From Tenodera sinensis (lineage: Eukaryota; Arthropoda; Insecta; Mantodea; Mantidae), in the NCBI GenBank assembly GCA_030765045.1, contig CM060965.1, forward strand, positions 19,730,085 to 19,794,084: a stretch of DNA of 64,000 bases, written 5' to 3'. Below the pieces are notes generated by a model, which was given only the letters and a program-made list of their open reading frames with translations, had not been told where the DNA came from and did not search any database. Below, piece after piece: positions 61,930 through 64,000 of this stretch. The position numbers were made by a program, and so were the translations under genes. Position 1 is the stretch's first letter, and every line of letters begins with the position of its first letter.

Positions 61930-62853
61930 CAACGTTGCCAACATTTAAAAGTAAAATAACCGTACCAGCCACTCAAAATTATAGACTTGGATTCAAAATT
62001 ATCGTACATCATAAACCATATGCTACAACAATAAGAATATCAGTATAATACTTATGAAAATATAAGAGTAATGATGTTTATTATATCAACTTACAAGATT
62101 GATGACCTCAACAAATATTACTTTAGCACTTATGTTTCTCGCACTATTTATCTGAAAGTTCATCTTTCTCAACCGTTGCAGCATTTTACAAATTTGTTGT
62201 TGAGATAAACCGTAACATCTTCTCGGTGACTTGCAGATTTTAAGATCTACCACGTTCTTTCAAAAGCTGAGAAGACAAAATGAGTTCATTTACCGCATCT
62301 AGTGACAATCTATTTCTAACTTTGGTTTTTATTAAACCCAGTTTAGAAAATAAACTCTTTCACAAGAAGTGTTTCTGTGGGGCAAGGAAACCATTGATAA
62401 TGCAAAGGCCGCCAGTTCTTTGAAATCAGTATGTCCACCAAGGTGGCATGTGTTTAACAGCACTCCAGAAACTGCCAGGTTCAGGCATGTTCTTTATTTC
62501 ACACGGAGTTTTCTCCATTGATCATCAATTTTTTGAACAGTGCCTTCTTCATTGAGATTATCAGATCTGGGCACACTGGCAATAAGAGAATAAAGGGTAG
62601 CAGGCTTAGCAGGGTTGGAAACGGTTGCTATGGGGTGGAGACAAACAATGAGGGCAAAAGTGGTGTCGCTATTTGTAATTAGTTTCATTTCGCTGGCGTG
62701 ACAAACCAGTGAAAATGATATTTCGTCGGTATCGAACTATCATACATTCAAATTATCGTACACCCCCATAATTATCGTACGGGTTGACAACCATCGTACA
62801 AACATTAAAATTATCGTATGCCCCCATAATTATCGTACGAGTTGGCAACCCTG
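61930..62853 (-). mobile_element. hAT transposon relic (924 bp) with transposase C-terminal fragment
   Basis: Ends CAACGTTGCCAAC and GTTGGCAACCCTG are hAT-type inverted repeats, the left one slightly decayed. The flanks GATCGGCT (61922-61929) and GATCGGCG (62854-62861) are an 8-bp target duplication with one mismatch. The minus strand, with stops and a frameshift, encodes IDDQWRKLRVK, then DFKELAAFALSMVSLPHRN, TSCERV and KTKLRNRL-type blocks. That is the order of the hAT transposase C-terminal dimerisation domain. The N-terminal zinc finger and catalytic core are absent. Confidence 0.92.
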
Positions 62854-62861
62854 GATCGGCG

Positions 62862-64000
62862 GTACGTGGGTAGTACACCTTGATGTTATGGCGGACAAAT
62901 GGTTCCCGTTGCGTGTTTGCCTTTATATATCCTTGCTTTCTATTTCTTTCTTCTTTGGATGAAACTTCAGAGTTGATATTGAATATCCAAAGAATCCCTG
63001 ACATGGAATTTGAACCACCATATCGTGTCAGCTATAGTGTCTACTGCCTAGGTCCTTCCAATTTTGTAACCCACTGTCACAGAGACTGTAATCTCACTTT
63101 ATTGTTTATTTGCATTGGCCCAAGGCTGCAGTTCTCAGAAAAGCACAGCTCCAAGACATTTCATTTCACTACTACATAAACTTGAGAGAAACGACGAACA
63201 CAAACGCATTCGACTAAGATCATTACTTTTTTAGAGCTGCGGTTTTAGCCCTTAGCAGCGGTACATTAGCCCTGCATCCGTCATACCGCCTACTCTCTGC
63301 GTCTGACATGACGTCATAGCACCACAGAGAATCGTTAATTCAACTCAACTGGTCCAAACCCTGTCGGTCCACTTTAAAGTGAATGGAACTCTCATGTCCT
63401 TTGCGATTCTGTATCAGAAACAGGTGCGTTAGATCACTATCTGCTTAAGATAGGCCTAACAGCTTATGCAGTCAAACGTATCCGGTGATTCATCAGTTCA
63501 CTGAATTTTGGTTCATGCTCTAGAAAAGTTATCATTACCATGTATATAACACTTAACATGTAGGATTAAAATATTTTAGTACTGAGTGAAACATTTTAAC
63601 GGCCGAGGCTTGCCGAGAGTGATAACTTTCACGAAAGTTTAATCTCGTGTGACAGTATTTTATCTTGTACTAAAACGTAAATCAGCGAAATAATATTTAT
63701 CAAGTACGCCAAAGCTTTAGCGAATGTGGTGCACATTTTTAATAACTTGAAATTATGTTAAATAACAAATGCATTTGAAGCATTGTATAAATATAAAAGG
63801 TATACTTGGCACATCTCATGGCCGCCTAAATCCTACGTTATGAACCGTACCATGGTCTCTGTTGGTGGTATGCGGATGTAGACGCTAGTGCTTATTCTGT
63901 GCACTCGTTTCTGAACAAGCTTGTGACCAAAAATATGGGGGGAAATTCCGAGGAAATGGCAATCCGAGCCAGAAACACTGAATCATCACTAGAAACGTCG
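62862..64000. other. No gene recognised
   Basis: Short frames only, up to 99 codons. A loose inverted pair TTTTAGTAC (about 63571) and GTACTAAAA (about 63667) flanks a CG-bearing segment. Nothing else seen to the window end. Confidence 0.4.

Noticed and set aside
63571..63676. MITE from the TTTTAGTAC / GTACTAAAA inverted pair
   Set aside because: Only nine bases, no target duplication, no second copy seen.

Overview
The window looks like insect nuclear DNA: AT-rich, intron-bearing and dense in repeats. The only confident host gene is a Musashi-family RNA-binding protein on the minus strand, closest to insect Rbp6. Large introns, several tRNA-derived SINE families, decayed LINEs and DNA transposons suggest a large-genome, probably hemimetabolous (polyneopteran-like) insect. 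That placement is inference from sequence style and not a database result.

Layout. 1-5 kb: decayed non-LTR reverse transcriptase, four SINEs and a LINE tail. 5-10 kb: unique AT-rich DNA, then two ancient copies of a dispersed ~0.8 kb element (called family R here). 10.2-20.6 kb: AT-rich DNA downstream of the Rbp6 stop codon, holding two SINE insertions and one pogo/Tigger relic; part of it may be a long 3' UTR. 20.6-23.4 kb: two Rbp6 coding exons that splice together in phase 0 across a 1648-bp intron and carry both RRMs and the conserved C-terminus. 24.0-24.6 kb: GC- and CpG-rich island with NRF-1-like and RFX X-box-like palindromes, a candidate promoter or 5' exon region. 25-64 kb: presumably upstream intron or intergenic DNA, with no second protein-coding gene recognised.

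The upstream 40 kb is a mosaic of mobile elements. It holds many family R copies, one of them a plus/minus/plus nest at 46.6-47.7 kb. There is a young 5'-truncated LINE with a perfect 12-bp target duplication (34.07-34.87 kb). Two TTAA-flanked MITE-like elements lie at 38.56-39.08 and 57.78-58.53 kb, the second with a SINE inserted exactly at its left edge. Two hAT relics have 8-bp target duplications and remains of the transposase dimerisation region. At 39.4-40.86 kb there is a 147-bp tandem array of nine indel-free units that is open on both strands. The array is the most unusual object in the window. Its variant pattern argues that it is a recently homogenised satellite rather than a gene.

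Coordinates of degenerate repeats are approximate (tens of bases). Splice sites, TIRs and target duplications were counted directly.
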